Assembly: GCF_003852405.1 (NCBI RefSeq) | Contig: NZ_QAJM01000002.1 | Coordinates: forward strand, 167,109 to 231,108 | DNA length: 64,000 nt | Direction of reading: 5' to 3' | From: Pseudomonas sp. KBW05 | GTDB taxonomy: Bacteria; Pseudomonadota; Gammaproteobacteria; Pseudomonadales; Pseudomonadaceae | In this document: one piece after another, positions 17,245 to 25,355 of the stretch | How the letters are laid out: each line of letters begins with the position of its first letter | Numbering within the stretch: position 1 is the stretch's first letter | The notes under the pieces: model-generated | Seen by the model: the letters and a program-made list of their open reading frames with translations, nothing else | Database searches by the model: none | Told to the model about the DNA's origin: nothing | Made by a program: the position numbers and the translations under genes

Positions 17245-18201
17245 TCAGGGCTGGGTTTTGGCGACGGCGGGCTGTAAGGCGCCGGCAAAGGTGGCGTCGA
17301 AAAGGCTGGCGGCTGCGTAGGATTTGACCAGGCCTTCGCTGGCGAAAAAGTCCACGGTTTTTTGCGCATCCAGCGGCGACTGGGCGGTGACCGGCTCAAC
17401 CGTCGTGCGGGCGCGGGCAAACCAGGCGCGGGCGATGTCGGCGTCGGCGCGGGTGCGTTTGGCCCAGGCATCGGCATACGCGTCGGCGTTGGCCGGGTTC
17501 AGGCGTGTCCAATCACGGGCTTTTTTCAGGCGTTGGAGGAAATCACTGATCTGCGCGCGTTTGGTGTCCACGGCTTTGGTATTGGCCGCGATGTAGCTCT
17601 GGGCCGGGATCAAGCCGTCAGCCGTTGCCAGCACCCGCGCACCTTGGCGTTCTTGCTGGGTGACGTAGGGTTCCCAGGTGGCGATGACGTCCACTGAGCC
17701 ACCTTCCAGCGCATGGGAGGCATCCAACGCGCTGAGGTAACGGAACTCCAGCGAATCCCGAGCAACGCCGGCCTTGTCGAGTGCCGTCAGCAACAGTTGC
17801 TGGCTCCAGGAGCCTTTCCAGATGGCCGCGCGCTTGCCGGCAAGGTCCGCCAGGCTATGGATCGATGACTCCTTTTTCACCAGGATGGCCACGCCGTCGA
17901 GATTTTGCCGGGTGACGGCAATCACCTTGATCGGCGCGCCCAAGGCGCCGAGGAACAGCACCGGCGCATCGCCAAGCAAGCCGATATCCAGGCTGTTGGC
18001 GTTCAATGCCTCAGCGACCGGCGAACCGGCGGTAAATTGTTTCCACTCCAGGGTATAAGGCAGGTTATCCAGCACCCCTGCTGCCTCCATGACAGCCTGG
18101 GCGTTGTAGCTTTGGTCGCCGACGGTCAGGGTCTGCGCCTGGGCCGTCAGGCTCAGCATCGCGCCAGCCAGGTTCGCCGCCAGTGTTGTCAGGTAACGCA
18201 C
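17245..18201 (-). CDS. Sulfonate/organosulfur ABC transporter substrate-binding protein (SsuA-like)
   Basis: 318 residues with an N-terminal signal peptide (LAANLAGAMLSLTAQAQT, cleavage near AQA). The SsuA/TauA-type pattern includes LEWKQFTAGSPVAEALNANSLDIGLLGDAP and WKGSWSQQLLLTALDKAG. It is a periplasmic binding protein that would deliver a sulfonate or similar ligand. No ATPase or permease gene is near, so it must share a transporter encoded elsewhere. First gene of the operon with the monooxygenase; divergent from the RND pump. Confidence 0.88.
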   Translation of the reverse strand: MRYLTTLAANLAGAMLSLTAQAQTLTVGDQSYNAQAVMEAAGVLDNLPYTLEWKQFTAGSPVAEALNANSLDIGLLGDAPVLFLGALGAPIKVIAVTRQNLDGVAILVKKESSIHSLADLAGKRAAIWKGSWSQQLLLTALDKAGVARDSLEFRYLSALDASHALEGGSVDVIATWEPYVTQQERQGARVLATADGLIPAQSYIAANTKAVDTKRAQISDFLQRLKKARDWTRLNPANADAYADAWAKRTRADADIARAWFARARTTVEPVTAQSPLDAQKTVDFFASEGLVKSYAAASLFDATFAGALQPAVAKTQP

Positions 18202-18315
18202 ATCAATCTCCAGATGCCTTCTCAGGCAGGTCAGGTCGATCCGCGCGCGCGGTCTCGGCAGTATTCACAAGGTGGGCTACGATGAGGCCAGGATCACGCC
18301 GTGTAAAATACCTGT

Positions 18316-18355
18316 AATGCATAACCTAATTCTATAATAATGCGCTATATGCATT
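18316..18355. promoter_or_regulatory. Inverted repeat around a TATAAT box between divergent operons
   Basis: AATGCATA (18316-18323) is exactly inverted as TATGCATT (18348-18355). Between them lies TATAAT (18333-18338) in an AT-rich stretch. This is the natural control region for the sulfonate-binding operon (left) and the RND operon (right), so it is a candidate operator with a promoter in its centre. The binding protein is unknown and no regulator gene is adjacent. Confidence 0.4.
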
Positions 18356-18456
18356 TTCATCATCGGTGCACCCCACGGCACATTGCGCAGTGCCCGGCAC
18401 CACCTACACTGATTTGAACCCGGTTTTCCCCGTGTCCTTTTCAGCGAGCCCGCCTG

Positions 18457-20022
18457 ATGCAGATCGGCCTCCCTCGACAAGCCTCTCGCCTGGCCCCCTT
18501 GAGCCTGTTGTGTCTCGCCCTCGCCGCCTGCACCGTCGGTCCTGACTTCCAGCGCCCCGAGGTGCCCGCAGGCGCGGGCTATACAAAAGAAAACCTGACC
18601 ACTACCGCCCACGCCGATATCGACCCCGGTGGCGCCGCACAACGGCTGGTCGCCGGAATGGACATCCCCGGGCAATGGTGGACGCTGTTCCGCTCACCCG
18701 CGCTCAATGCGCTGGTTGAAGAAGCCTTGCGCGCCAACCCGGATGTCAGCGCCGCCCAGGCCGCGCTGCGCCAGGCCAACGAGCTGGTCTACGCCGACCA
18801 GGCGTCGCTGTTTCCATCGGTCAGCGCCAACGCGTCGAAAACCCGCGAGAAGCTCTCCGGGGTGCAGACCGGCAGCCCGTCGTCACCGATTCTCACGGTC
18901 AACTCGGCGTCATTGAGCGTGTCCTACGCCCCGGATGTGTTCGGCGGCACCCGCCGGCAAATCGAGTCCACCACGGCGCAAGCCGAGTACGAACGCTTCC
19001 AGCTGGAGGCGACCTACCTGACCTTGACCGCCAACGTGGTCAACACCGCGATCAACCTGGCCTCCGTGCGCGATCAGGTCGCCGCCACCGAAGAAATCAT
19101 CCGCCTGCAAAGCGGCCAGCTCGATCTGTTGCAGGCCCAGCGCCAACTCGGTGCCATCGGCAATACCGACGTGCTCACCCAGCAAACCACCCTGGCGCAA
19201 ACCCGCGCGACGTTGCCACCGCTGCAAAAGCAGTTGGCGCAAACCCGCAACCAGCTGATGGCGTACCTGGGCCGGTTCCCCAACCAGGACCGTGGCGAGG
19301 CGTTCAACCTCGCGTCCCTGCACTTGCCGCAAGCGTTGCCGGTCAGCCTGCCCTCGGCCCTCGTCGGCCAGCGGCCGGATGTGCAATCGGCGCAAGCGCA
19401 GTTGCATCAGGCCAGCGCCAATATTGGCGTGGCCGTGGCCAACCAACTGCCGCAGTTCAGCATTACCGGGTCGCTGGGTTCTACGGTGGCCAGCGGGACC
19501 AAGCTGTTCTCGGCCGGTACCGGCGTGTGGAGCCTGGCCGGGGCGATTGCCCAGCCGATCTTTGATGCCGGCGCGCTGGAACACCGCAAGCGCGCCGCCG
19601 TGGCCGCCTATGACGAGTCGGCCGCGCGTTATCGCGGCACCGTGCTTATCGCGTTCCAGGATGTGGCCAACGCTCTGCGCGCGCTGCAAGCCGATGCCGA
19701 CGCGCTCAACCAGCAGGTGGTGGCCGAGCGCTCGGCGCAAGCCAACCTGGACCTGGTGCAGGCCCAGTTCAAGCTCGGCGCCGTGGCCTATATCAACCTG
19801 CTCACGGCCCAGCAAACCTACCAGAACACCGTGCTGGCGCGGGTGCGCGCGCAGGCGGCGCGGTACAGCGACACCACGGCGCTGTTCCAGGCCCTGGGCG
19901 GCGGCTGGTGGAACCGCAGCGACGTAGACCCCGCCACCGCAGGCCGCCCGGATCGCTTCGGCCTGCCCACTTGGCAAGAACTCCGGCCGGCCCACACGGC
20001 GGCGACTGAACCGACTCATTGA
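18457..20022 (+). CDS. Outer membrane efflux lipoprotein (OprM/NodT family)
   Basis: 521 residues. Lipoprotein signal with lipobox LAAC (LLCLALAACTVGPDF), then the usual CTVGPDFQRPEVP start of the mature protein. Two outer-membrane-efflux repeats follow, with long coiled helices (ANELVYADQASLFPSVSANAS and GNTDVLTQQTTLAQTRATLPPLQKQL). It forms the trimeric outer-membrane channel of the pump encoded by the next two genes. It is placed first in the operon, unlike the common adaptor-pump-channel order. Confidence 0.92.
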   Translation: MQIGLPRQASRLAPLSLLCLALAACTVGPDFQRPEVPAGAGYTKENLTTTAHADIDPGGAAQRLVAGMDIPGQWWTLFRSPALNALVEEALRANPDVSAAQAALRQANELVYADQASLFPSVSANASKTREKLSGVQTGSPSSPILTVNSASLSVSYAPDVFGGTRRQIESTTAQAEYERFQLEATYLTLTANVVNTAINLASVRDQVAATEEIIRLQSGQLDLLQAQRQLGAIGNTDVLTQQTTLAQTRATLPPLQKQLAQTRNQLMAYLGRFPNQDRGEAFNLASLHLPQALPVSLPSALVGQRPDVQSAQAQLHQASANIGVAVANQLPQFSITGSLGSTVASGTKLFSAGTGVWSLAGAIAQPIFDAGALEHRKRAAVAAYDESAARYRGTVLIAFQDVANALRALQADADALNQQVVAERSAQANLDLVQAQFKLGAVAYINLLTAQQTYQNTVLARVRAQAARYSDTTALFQALGGGWWNRSDVDPATAGRPDRFGLPTWQELRPAHTAATEPTH

Positions 20023-20038
20023 TACAGCGAGAACCCCC

Positions 20039-21217
20039 ATGGCCGACGTCCAGACTGCCTCTCCCCTGCCCCCGGCCCCGCGCAAGCGGCGGCTGTGGCG
20101 GCCCATGCTGATCATGGTCGTGGTGGTCCTGGTGATTGTCGCGATCATTGCCGGGGTGAAATTCGTGCAGATCTCCGCGCTGATCGCCCAGTCAAAACAG
20201 CCCATGCCCGCCGCCGTGGTCACGGCCCTGCACGTGCCGTTCGAAGACTGGCAGCCCAGCGTCACCGCCGTCGGTTCGATCAAGGCTGTGCGGGGCGTGG
20301 ATGTGACCACCGAAGTCGGCGGCATCGTGCGCACCCTCGGCTTCAAGCCCGGGCAGGAGGTGGCGGCCCAGGCGCTGCTCGTACAATTGAATGCCGATTC
20401 GGACATCGCCCAGTTACACGCGCTGGAAGCCACCGCCGACCTGGCCGCCATCGTGCTCAAGCGGGACAAGGCGCAACTGGCGGTCAACGCGGTGTCCCAG
20501 GCCCTGGTCGACAGTGACACCGCCGACTTGAAAGCCAAGCTCGCCGCCGCCGAACAACAACGCGCGCTGGTGGAGAAAAAGTCCATCCGCGCGCCGTTTG
20601 CCGGGCGTATCGGCATTACCGGCGTCAACCCCGGCCAGTACCTCAACCCCGGTGACAAGATCGCCACGCTGCAAACCTTCGACCCCATCTACATCGACTT
20701 CACCGTGCCGCAGACCCAACTGGAAGCCATCGCCATCGGGCAAACCGTCGCGGTGACGGCGGACGGCCTGTCCAATCAAACCTTCACCGGGCGCATCACG
20801 ACCCTCGACACCCAGTTCGATGCGACCACGCGCAACGTCACGGTCGAGGCCACCGTCGCCAACCCCAAGCAAAGCCTGGTGCCGGGGATGTTTGCCCGCG
20901 CGGTGGTCAACGCCGGCAGCCCGCAGCGCTACCTCACCGTGCCGCAGACCTCGGTGACCTACAACCCCTACGGCACCACCGTGTTCATCGCCACCGCGAG
21001 CAAGAACGACAAGGGTGAAGAAGTGCTCACGGCGCAACAGACCTTTATCAAGACCGGCCCGACCCGTGGCGATCAAGTGGCGATTGTGTCCGGGGTGAAG
21101 GAAGGCGACCTGTTGATCACCAGCGGCCAGATGAAGCTGAAAAATGGCTCGCCGGTGAAAGTCGACAACAGCGCCGCGCCCTTGAACGATCCCGCCCCGA
21201 CTCCCCAAGAACACTAA
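20039..21217 (+). CDS. RND efflux periplasmic adaptor subunit
   Basis: 392 residues. One N-terminal membrane anchor (about 22-45, MLIMVVVVLVIVAIIAGV), no lipobox. The biotinyl-lipoyl half motifs (GGIVRTLGFKPGQEV, and IRAPFAGRIGITGVNPGQYL after the helical hairpin) and the beta-barrel segment (VEATVANPKQSLVPGMFARAVV) are in family order. It bridges the inner-membrane pump and the outer-membrane channel. It lies 16 bases after the channel gene and 9 before the pump gene. Confidence 0.92.
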   Translation: MADVQTASPLPPAPRKRRLWRPMLIMVVVVLVIVAIIAGVKFVQISALIAQSKQPMPAAVVTALHVPFEDWQPSVTAVGSIKAVRGVDVTTEVGGIVRTLGFKPGQEVAAQALLVQLNADSDIAQLHALEATADLAAIVLKRDKAQLAVNAVSQALVDSDTADLKAKLAAAEQQRALVEKKSIRAPFAGRIGITGVNPGQYLNPGDKIATLQTFDPIYIDFTVPQTQLEAIAIGQTVAVTADGLSNQTFTGRITTLDTQFDATTRNVTVEATVANPKQSLVPGMFARAVVNAGSPQRYLTVPQTSVTYNPYGTTVFIATASKNDKGEEVLTAQQTFIKTGPTRGDQVAIVSGVKEGDLLITSGQMKLKNGSPVKVDNSAAPLNDPAPTPQEH

Positions 21218-21226
21218 GGGTGCGCC

Positions 21227-24200
21227 ATGAAATTCACCGACACCTTTATCCATCGACCGGTCTGGGCCGTGGTGGTCTCGCTGTTCATCCTGATCCTGGG
21301 GCTGCGCTCGATCTTTGAGCTGCCGGTCAACCAATGGCCGCGCACCGAAAACACCGTGGTGACCATTACCACCGCCTACTACGGTGCAGACGCGTCCACC
21401 GTCGCCGGGTTTATCACCCAGCCGCTGGAATCGGCGATTGCCCAGGCCCAGGGCATCGACTACCTGTCGTCATCCAGTATCACCGGCGTGTCCACCATCA
21501 CCGCCACCCTGCGGCTGAACTATGACGCGAGCAAGGCGCTCACCGAGATCAACACCCAGGTCAACTCGGTCAAGAACCAGTTGCCGGCGCAGGCCCAGGA
21601 GCCGGTGCTGACGGTGGCGGTCGGGCAAACCACCGACGCCATGTACCTGGGCTTCTACAGCGACACGCTGCCCACCAATAACATCACCGATTACCTGGTG
21701 CGCGTGGTCAAGCCCAAGCTGGACTCTGTGCAAGGCGTGCAAACCGCCGAGATCCTCGGCGGGCGCCAATTCGCCCTGCGCGCCTGGCTGGACCCGGACA
21801 AACTGGCGGCGCATAACGTCACCGCCCAGGATGTGGCCACCGCCCTGGCCAACAACAACTACCTGTCGGCCGTGGGTTCCACCCGTGGGCAAACGGTCAC
21901 GGTGGACCTTACCGCCGGCACCGACTTGCACACAGTGGATGAGTTCAAGCAACTGGTGATCAAGCAAAAAGGCGATGCCCTGGTGTACCTGGAGGACGTG
22001 GCCAACGTCACCCTCGGCGCCGAAAGCTACGACAGCAGCGTGGCGTTTTCCGGCAAGCGCTCGGTGTTCATCGGCATCAAGGTGGCGCCCAGCGCGAATA
22101 TCCTGACCGTCGCCGACAGCGTGCGCGAGGCCTTCCCCGAGCTGCAAGCGCAGTTGCCCGCTGGCGTGCGCGGCGAGATCGTGTATGACTCCACGGCCTT
22201 CATCAACACCTCGATTGTGGAAGTGGTGAAGACCCTGGCCGAAGCCATGGTGATTGTCTCGGTGGTGATCTACCTGTTCCTCGGCTCCTTCCGCGCGGTG
22301 ATTGTGCCGCTGGTGGCGATCCCGCTGTCGTTGGTCGGGACGTTCTTTGTGATGTACCTGCTGGGTTACTCCATCAACCTGCTGACTTTGCTCGCCCTGG
22401 TGCTGGCGATCGGGCTGGTGGTGGATGACGCGATTATCGTGGTGGAAAACGTCGACCGGCATATCAAGGAGGAAGGTAAAGGCGTGCTGGAGGCTGCGCT
22501 GGTGGCGGCGCGGGAGCTGGGCGGGCCGATCGTGGCGATGACCGTGGTGCTGGTGGCCGCCTACGTGCCCATCGGCCTGCGCAGCGGTCTGACCGGGGCG
22601 TTGTTCAAGGAATTCTGTTTCTCCCTCGCGGGTGCGGTGACCGTTTCTGCCGTGGTGGCGCTGACCCTGTCGCCGATGATGACCTCGCGCCTGTTCAAGC
22701 CCGGCCAGGAAGAAGGCCGCTTCGCCCGGCGCCTCGACGGCTATTTTGACTGGTTGCGCGGGCGCTATCACCGCATCTTGTCCGGCGGCCTGGATGTCTG
22801 GCCGGTGCTGGTGACCTTTGGTTTTGTCCTGTTCCTGCTGGTGGCCGCCAGCGGCATGACAGCCAAGAGCGAGCTGTCGCCCACCGAGGACCAAGGGCTG
22901 GTGTTCATGCAGATCAAGGGGCCGCCGACCGCCTCGCCGCAGCAGATGGAACGCATTGCCGACCAGGCGTTCCAGATCGCCAACAAAGAGGCCGAGTACG
23001 CGCAAATGTTCCAGCTCACCGGCCTGCCTGAGTTGAACCAGGGCCTGGGCGGCGTGCTGCTCAAATCCTGGGGCGACCGTACACGCTCCCAGGCCGAGCT
23101 GATCCTGGACTTGCAGCAAAAATGGAACCAGGTGCCGGGCGCGACCATCGCGGCGTTCCCATTGCCGTCACTGCCGGGGGCGCAAGGTTTGCCGGTGCAG
23201 TTCGTGATCACCACCACCGACTCCGTGGAAAACCTCAACGAAGTCGCCCAGGCGGTGATGGCCGAGGCGCAGAAACAACAGCTGTTCTGGTTTGCCGACA
23301 TGGACCTGAAACTGGACAAGCCCCAAGCGCGGTTGGTGGTCGACCGGGAAAAAATCGCCGCCCTCGGCATGACCCAGGCCGATGTCGGCGCCGCGCTGTC
23401 CGCCGCGTTGGGCGGCAACTACGTGAACTACTTCTCCACCGCCGGGCGCTCCTACAAAGTGATTCCCCAGGTATTACAGGTGGACCGCCTCAACCCGGAG
23501 CAGATTCTCGACTACTACATCCGCACACCTGCCGGCGCGATGATCCCGGCGCGCACCGTGGCGCATATCGAAACCTCGACGCAGCCGGAGTCGATCAACC
23601 ACTTCCAGCAACTCAACTCGGCGACCCTGGCCGGCGTGAGTGGCGTGGCCCAGGGCGAACTGCTGGGCAAGCTGAACGCGATCCTCAACAACATCGCGCC
23701 GTCGGGCTACACCTCGGATTTCGCCGGCGAATCCCGGCAGTTCATCCAGGAATCCGGTGGTTTTGTCGGCCTGTTGCTGTTTTCGATCCTGATCGTCTAT
23801 CTGGCACTGGCGTTCCAGTTCGAGAGCTTTCGCGACCCGGTGGTGATCCTCTTTTCCGTGCCGCCCGCCCTGTTTGGCGCGCTTGCGTTCATCACCATGG
23901 GCTTCGCCTCGATCAACGTGTACACCCAGGTCGGCCTGGTGACGCTGCTGGGGCTGATCACCAAGCACGGCATCTTGATCGTGCAATTCGCCAACGAACT
24001 GCAACGGGCAGGCCGCAGCAAACGTGAGGCAATTGAAGAGGCGGCCGCAGTGCGCTTGCGCCCGATCCTGATGACCACCGCCGCGATGGTGCTGGGCGTG
24101 GCGCCACTGGTCTGGGCCTCGGGCGCCGGGGCTGCGGGGCGGCATGACATGGGCCTGGTGATCTTCAGCGGGCTGTCGATCGGCACCCTGCTCACGCTGT

Positions 24201-24277
24201 TTATGGTGCCGGCGATGTATATGTTTATTGGCGCCACTCACGCCCACGCTGCTGAATCGGTGCAGCAGCCTATGTGA
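21227..24277 (+). CDS. RND efflux pump permease (HAE1 family)
   Basis: 1016 residues with 12 transmembrane helices and two large periplasmic loops. Family features are FIHRPVWAVVVS at the N-terminus, the proton-relay pair in GLVVDDAIIVVENV on TM4 and the TM10 Lys in LITKHGILIVQFANEL. It is a proton-driven exporter of hydrophobic or amphiphilic compounds. The substrate and the closest Mex system cannot be decided by reading. It is the last gene of a three-gene operon. No TetR or MarR regulator is next to it. Confidence 0.92.
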   Translation: MKFTDTFIHRPVWAVVVSLFILILGLRSIFELPVNQWPRTENTVVTITTAYYGADASTVAGFITQPLESAIAQAQGIDYLSSSSITGVSTITATLRLNYDASKALTEINTQVNSVKNQLPAQAQEPVLTVAVGQTTDAMYLGFYSDTLPTNNITDYLVRVVKPKLDSVQGVQTAEILGGRQFALRAWLDPDKLAAHNVTAQDVATALANNNYLSAVGSTRGQTVTVDLTAGTDLHTVDEFKQLVIKQKGDALVYLEDVANVTLGAESYDSSVAFSGKRSVFIGIKVAPSANILTVADSVREAFPELQAQLPAGVRGEIVYDSTAFINTSIVEVVKTLAEAMVIVSVVIYLFLGSFRAVIVPLVAIPLSLVGTFFVMYLLGYSINLLTLLALVLAIGLVVDDAIIVVENVDRHIKEEGKGVLEAALVAARELGGPIVAMTVVLVAAYVPIGLRSGLTGALFKEFCFSLAGAVTVSAVVALTLSPMMTSRLFKPGQEEGRFARRLDGYFDWLRGRYHRILSGGLDVWPVLVTFGFVLFLLVAASGMTAKSELSPTEDQGLVFMQIKGPPTASPQQMERIADQAFQIANKEAEYAQMFQLTGLPELNQGLGGVLLKSWGDRTRSQAELILDLQQKWNQVPGATIAAFPLPSLPGAQGLPVQFVITTTDSVENLNEVAQAVMAEAQKQQLFWFADMDLKLDKPQARLVVDREKIAALGMTQADVGAALSAALGGNYVNYFSTAGRSYKVIPQVLQVDRLNPEQILDYYIRTPAGAMIPARTVAHIETSTQPESINHFQQLNSATLAGVSGVAQGELLGKLNAILNNIAPSGYTSDFAGESRQFIQESGGFVGLLLFSILIVYLALAFQFESFRDPVVILFSVPPALFGALAFITMGFASINVYTQVGLVTLLGLITKHGILIVQFANELQRAGRSKREAIEEAAAVRLRPILMTTAAMVLGVAPLVWASGAGAAGRHDMGLVIFSGLSIGTLLTLFMVPAMYMFIGATHAHAAESVQQPM

Positions 24278-24392
24278 ATTGCGCATGGGCCATTCTTAAA
24301 CGTCATAATCCTACCTTTTCCTACATGGTAATCTGCCACGTCCACCCACAGGCATTGATCGTATGCAGTCAATGGCCCCACCAGGAAAGATC

Positions 24393-25262
24393 ATGCCGAA
24401 AAAGTCCCACACAGCCCTGCGCCGTAATTTCCGTGAACTGCTGGCAACGCCTGCGTGCGTTGAAACCGCTTCTGTCTTTGACCCGATGTCTGCCCGCATC
24501 GCCGCCGACCTGGGCTTCGAAGTTGGCATCCTCGGTGGCTCCGTCGCCTCCCTTCAGGTATTGGCGGCCCCCGACTTTGCCCTGATCACCCTGAGTGAAT
24601 TCGTTGAGCAGGCCACCCGCATCGGCCGCGTCGCCCAACTGCCGTTCATTGCCGACGCCGACCACGGCTACGGCAACGCCCTCAACGTGATGCGTACCGT
24701 CGAAGAACTTGAGCGTGCCGGCGTGGCCGCGTTGACGATTGAAGACACCTTGCTGCCAGCGCAATTCGGGCGCAAATCCACCGACCTGATCTCCATCGAA
24801 GAAGGCATCGGCAAGGTTCGCGCTGCCCTGGAAGCGCGGGTTGACCCCGAGCTGTCGATCATCGCCCGCACCAACGCCGGCGTGTTGCCCACCGAAGCCG
24901 TGATCGAACGCACCCTGGCCTATCAACAAGCCGGTGCGGATGGGATCTGCATGGTTGGCGTCAGCGACTTCGAACACCTGGAGAAGATCGCAGAACACCT
25001 CACAGTGCCGTTGATGCTGGTGACCTACGGCAATCCAAAGCTGAATGACGCCGCACGCCTGGCGAGTCTTGGCGTACGCATCGTGGTAGCCGGTCATGGT
25101 GCCTACTTCGCGGCGATCAAAGCCACTTACGACAGCCTGCGCGCCCAGCGCCAGCTGACCCACAGCACTTCCAACCTCAGCGCGACCGAACTGACGCACA
25201 CCTACACGTTGCCCGAGAACTACGTGGCGTGGGCCAAAGAGTTCATGGATGTAAAAGAGTAG
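24393..25262 (+). CDS. Oxaloacetate decarboxylase (PEP mutase/isocitrate lyase superfamily)
   Basis: 289 residues, a TIM-barrel enzyme. Mg-binding segments [11 protein letters not shown] and IEDTLLP and the strand IIARTNA are present. With the ATG at 24393 (AGGAAAG just upstream), the His in VAGHGAYF is residue 235. That matches the distinctive His235 of Pseudomonas aeruginosa PA4872-type oxaloacetate decarboxylase, so the start and the assignment support each other. It converts oxaloacetate to pyruvate and CO2 in the cytoplasm. Monocistronic; a cluster of hairpins follows the stop. Confidence 0.88.
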   Translation: MPKKSHTALRRNFRELLATPACVETASVFDPMSARIAADLGFEVGILGGSVASLQVLAAPDFALITLSEFVEQATRIGRVAQLPFIADADHGYGNALNVMRTVEELERAGVAALTIEDTLLPAQFGRKSTDLISIEEGIGKVRAALEARVDPELSIIARTNAGVLPTEAVIERTLAYQQAGADGICMVGVSDFEHLEKIAEHLTVPLMLVTYGNPKLNDAARLASLGVRIVVAGHGAYFAAIKATYDSLRAQRQLTHSTSNLSATELTHTYTLPENYVAWAKEFMDVKE

Positions 25263-25264
25263 TC

Positions 25265-25343
25265 CTTACCTGCCAGGTAAGCGGTGAATGCCCTCCTACT
25301 GCCTTGGGCTCACCGCCACCGTTGGCACGGGTCAGTTACCCGT
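25265..25343. repeat. Three consecutive hairpins between convergent genes
   Basis: A CTTACCTG/CAGGTAAG palindrome (25265-25281) is followed by GCGGTGA-GCCC/GGGC-TCACCGC (25281-25316) and ACGGGT/ACCCGT (25327-25343). They fill the gap between the decarboxylase and TonB receptor genes. There is no T-run, so they are not textbook terminators, but they probably help end convergent transcripts. Confidence 0.6.
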
Positions 25344-25355
25344 CACCCCCCCCTC

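Noticed and set aside
18910-20688. 592-codon open frame on the minus strand opposite the efflux channel and adaptor genes
   Set aside because: It mirrors two clear RND genes, has low-complexity Arg/Gly/His-rich composition and no motif; it is a shadow of high-GC codon use.
21470-23119. 549-codon minus-strand frame opposite the RND pump gene
   Set aside because: Same reason: His/Gln/Gly-rich antisense translation with no domain.
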